This document shows positions 61,751-64,000 of a stretch of 64,000 nt of DNA, piece by piece. Made by a program: the position numbers and the translations under genes. How positions within the stretch are numbered: position 1 is the first letter of the stretch; the number at the start of each line of letters is the position of its first letter. This DNA comes from Halichondria panicea (Eukaryota; Porifera; Demospongiae; Suberitida; Halichondriidae): positions 584,562 to 648,561 of the forward strand of contig NC_087378.1 in assembly GCF_963675165.1 (NCBI RefSeq), given 5' to 3'. The notes under the pieces are model-generated. The model saw nothing but the letters and a program-made list of their open reading frames with translations. It was not told the origin of the DNA and did no database searches.

Positions 61751-63365
61751 ATGTATGCTATCATGTCTTCTCCAAAGTATGGGAGACTGCTGAGGGACCA
61801 TGCTCGTACACACAACGACACACTGGAGTACTCTGAGCCTCAGCTAGTGAATGGAGGAATGGCCCCCCCTCCTTGTAGAGGTCTCCCTGGAACCGTGTGC
61901 TACATGGTCATTGTCTCTGTCAATCATCTAGACTTCTTTGGATTTGGGCCTTCTGCTGCTCTGGCACAACATTACGCTGAGAAGGATGCATATACTTCTA
62001 TCAGTGCAATGGAGACTAATGGTGTGCAGTTACCGGCCCTAGTGGATAGTGATGGAAGTCTGTGCGTATCGAATACTGATAGTGTAAATGGGAGTGTTTC
62101 CTCAGCCCTGAATAATGGAAGCGAATTGATAAACGGTGTTGAAGATGGCTACCCTGAATGTATGCCAGATGCTGTTTCTACTGGTGAAGCATATTGTGCC
62201 ATACCTTACGAGTCTGCTAGTGAGCAACCAATTTCAAAGGATATATGTAAAGTCCCACATACAGTTGAAGAATTGAATGCTGTATTAGAAACGCCACCAC
62301 CCTTTCGTCGAGCTCCTGATACAATCACCTGTGAATATAGAAACAAAAATATTGTAGACGCTCTTTTTGATGCTGCAAGGAAAAGAGGAATTTATGACAT
62401 AAACTTCAGCTTCAAAGTCATTGGATCCAAGAATTCTAAGCAGGTAAGATCAGATTTCGGTAGTACTGTGCAGTGTTTACCTTAATTGTTTTCCAATGTA
62501 GGTGGTTGTTCGAGCGTTTGGTGGTGGTTTTTCCTTTGAAGGAAGACATTTCCAAGAATATTTGGCAAAATGTGAGGCGGCTGCAAAACTATTGGAGACT
62601 CTCAGCCAACTACCAGAATTGAACTGTTGTCCACCGCCATCTTCTCACCTTGCAAGACCTCTAGACTTACCCATCTCTCAAGACCAAAATGGCGTGGAGG
62701 ATTCGTTTGTCCAAAAAGAAGCAGCTAAGATTGTCACTCCAAATAGACCACTTCTACCTGTACCGCCAAGTCCAGTCACTTCAGTGACATCTTGTGCCAG
62801 TGATAAGCAGAACCTTCTGATAGTTTCGAACCCAATTGGACAATTGAACGATCTGCTCGCTAAAGAGCGTTTGGCTGATGCTAAGTACACCTTCACATCT
62901 TGTCCTGTTGGGAAAAATTCTCATGAGTTTTCTTGCATAGTATCTGCCAGAGGATTGTCAAGTAAAGGTATGTGGTGTTGTGTGTTAATGTGTTAACATT
63001 GTCGTGTGCATTGTGATCATATTTTCATCCTCTGCCTTGATTTAGTCCTGATTCACATTTAGTGTCAAATGTATACAGTGTGCCTAAATATTTAGCAGTA
63101 GTCATGGTATTAAATTTGTACTGTATTCCTCTATTAGGTGTTGGTCTCTCAAAGAAGCAGGCCAAGCGCTGTGCTGCTGAGAACCTCCTCTCTGAAATGA
63201 AGTCACAAGGAATGAACGTTGACCCCGACAAAAGTCCCACATCTTCTGTGAGTTTAATTGCATGTATAATTATGCTAAGAAATTTGAACACCCCTACAGT
63301 TACAGTACGTTGATTCAATGAGACCCTCCCCCCCCCCCCCCATCAAATTACCAATTCCCACATAA
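61751..63365 (+). CDS. dsRNA-binding-domain protein, probably three dsRBD folds (3' end uncertain)
   Basis: Exons 61751-62443, 62502-62967, 63138-63247 and a possible last exon 63300-63365. That gives 444 residues; without the last splice the frame stops at 63313. The C-terminal dsRBD is clear: IGQLNDLLAKERLADAKYTF, then HEFSCIVSARGLSSKGVGLS, then the KKQAKRCAAENLLSEMKS helix with the KKxAK dsRNA-contact motif. Two weaker copies precede it: residues about 7-90 (YGRLLRDHARTH..GFGPSAALAQHYAEKDAYTSI) and about 200-280 (NKNIVDALFDAARKRG..CEAAAKLLETL). Both lack the KKxAK lysines and may serve for protein contacts. This layout recalls Staufen or TARBP2/PRKRA-type proteins, but the family is not settled. 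A 14-base C run near 63328-63341 makes the end unreliable. Confidence 0.65.
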
Positions 63366-63502
63366 TTAGACTTGCCCAAGTGGTTGGTCAGGCCTGACAA
63401 TACAAAGTCCATTTCCATACAATGTATCCAACACAATAATAATCTTTACATACGCTACAATTATAGTTCTTCGTTAATTGTTCATTTTCATGGAATAAAT
63501 TA

Positions 63503-64000
63503 TCAGTAAATTTCAATGTTGAAGTATCGAAAATCGTATTTTTCCATGGCATCTTCTCTTTTCACCACCAAGCTCAATTCTTTAGCCACATCAAGCTTAG
63601 AATGGAATCGACCACTGTTAAGAGAAGCCATTGTTGTCAGCTGCAGAGCATACCCCATATTGGTGGAACGGATCAAAATGGAGCTGATAGACACTGGCTT
63701 GTGCACTGTTGGCTGGAATACGCACATCATCTTGTGAAGCGGGGTATGGCTGACATGGCGTGTATGACGGAAAGTTGGCTGGATCTCTGAGGATAAAAAG
63801 ATTGGAGTTAAACCCATCACTTATTCCGACATAAGGATCGCTGTCCACTTGAGATCCCCTTGGCTTAAGGGCAACAGTAATCTGTATTGTAGCGTGTGGC
63901 TTTATTTCTCCTAATGGGATCCTCAGTAATTCTTCTCCAGAAGATCCACTATTGAAGTGGATTAGGCGGCCATAATTAGTTATGCTTGCAGTGGAGTGAA
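63503..64000 (-). CDS. 3' end of an unrecognised gene with a frame break
   Basis: The minus strand is open from the window edge to a stop at 63618-63620: ..GRLIHFNSGSSGEELLRIPL.., SDPYVGISDGFNSNLFILRD, PCQPYPASQ, ending AADNNGFS. The next frame continues as NSGRFHSKLDVAKELSLVV, then YDFRYFNIEIY, ending at 63503, and looks equally protein-like. A one-base indel near 63618-63625 would join them. No valid intron explains the switch: a 39-nt GT..AG candidate gives the wrong phase. It may be a sequencing error or a genuine loss of the C-terminus. The visible part looks like a beta-rich extracellular domain; the family is unknown. Confidence 0.5.

Noticed and set aside
63640-63660. 14-nt intron (gtatgctctgcag..) to fix the frame in the last gene
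   Set aside because: It is far below any workable intron length; the shortest introns in this window are about 48 nt.

Overview
The window looks like nuclear DNA of a marine sponge, probably a demosponge with a compact genome of the Amphimedon type. That assignment is inference. It rests on genes a few hundred bases apart, introns often of only 48-120 nt with GT..AG ends, low GC, metazoan single-copy genes (PSMD14, ERGIC2, SCLY, TTC32), and lineage-expanded SRCR receptors and organic-anion transporters. Exon models were built by hand from splice signals and reading phase. Wherever I give a protein length, the exon lengths sum to a whole number of codons.

Layout. 1-34.6 kb is dominated by a cluster of SLCO/OATP-type transporters: the 3' end of one gene (1-923), five complete plus-strand or minus-strand neighbours arranged B (minus, 7784-11628), C (11859-15671), D (17179-21554), E (22106-25414) and F (25608-29850), a decayed relic (about 30333-31675), and G (31853-34608). 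All six complete copies share one seven-exon plan with the same intron phases. A caspase-like pair (1386-4645, minus) and a two-SRCR membrane receptor (4838-7627, plus) sit inside this block. One caspase-like gene keeps the His/Cys dyad and the other has lost both residues.

35.1-44 kb holds selenocysteine lyase and two three-SRCR receptors, all on the minus strand. 44.5-51 kb holds small housekeeping or cilia-type genes: a C2orf50-like gene, a retinol-dehydrogenase-like SDR, an unidentified single-exon multipass protein, TTC32, and an ABHD1/3-like hydrolase. 51.2-56.1 kb holds two minus-strand single-pass proteins whose long tails carry many YxxP, YxxM and YxN tyrosine motifs. 57.3-64 kb holds PSMD14, ERGIC2, a dsRNA-binding protein and a partial unrecognised gene.

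The gene content suggests an uptake, recognition and signalling neighbourhood: transporters, scavenger receptors with PPxY tails, phosphotyrosine-scaffold receptors and a protease/pseudoprotease pair. No direct functional linkage is shown by the sequence. Several non-coding foldback transposons with clear target-site duplications punctuate the transporter cluster. One nested pair sits at the junction between duplicated transporters C and D. I saw no rRNA, tRNA, CRISPR array, or viral or retroviral element.
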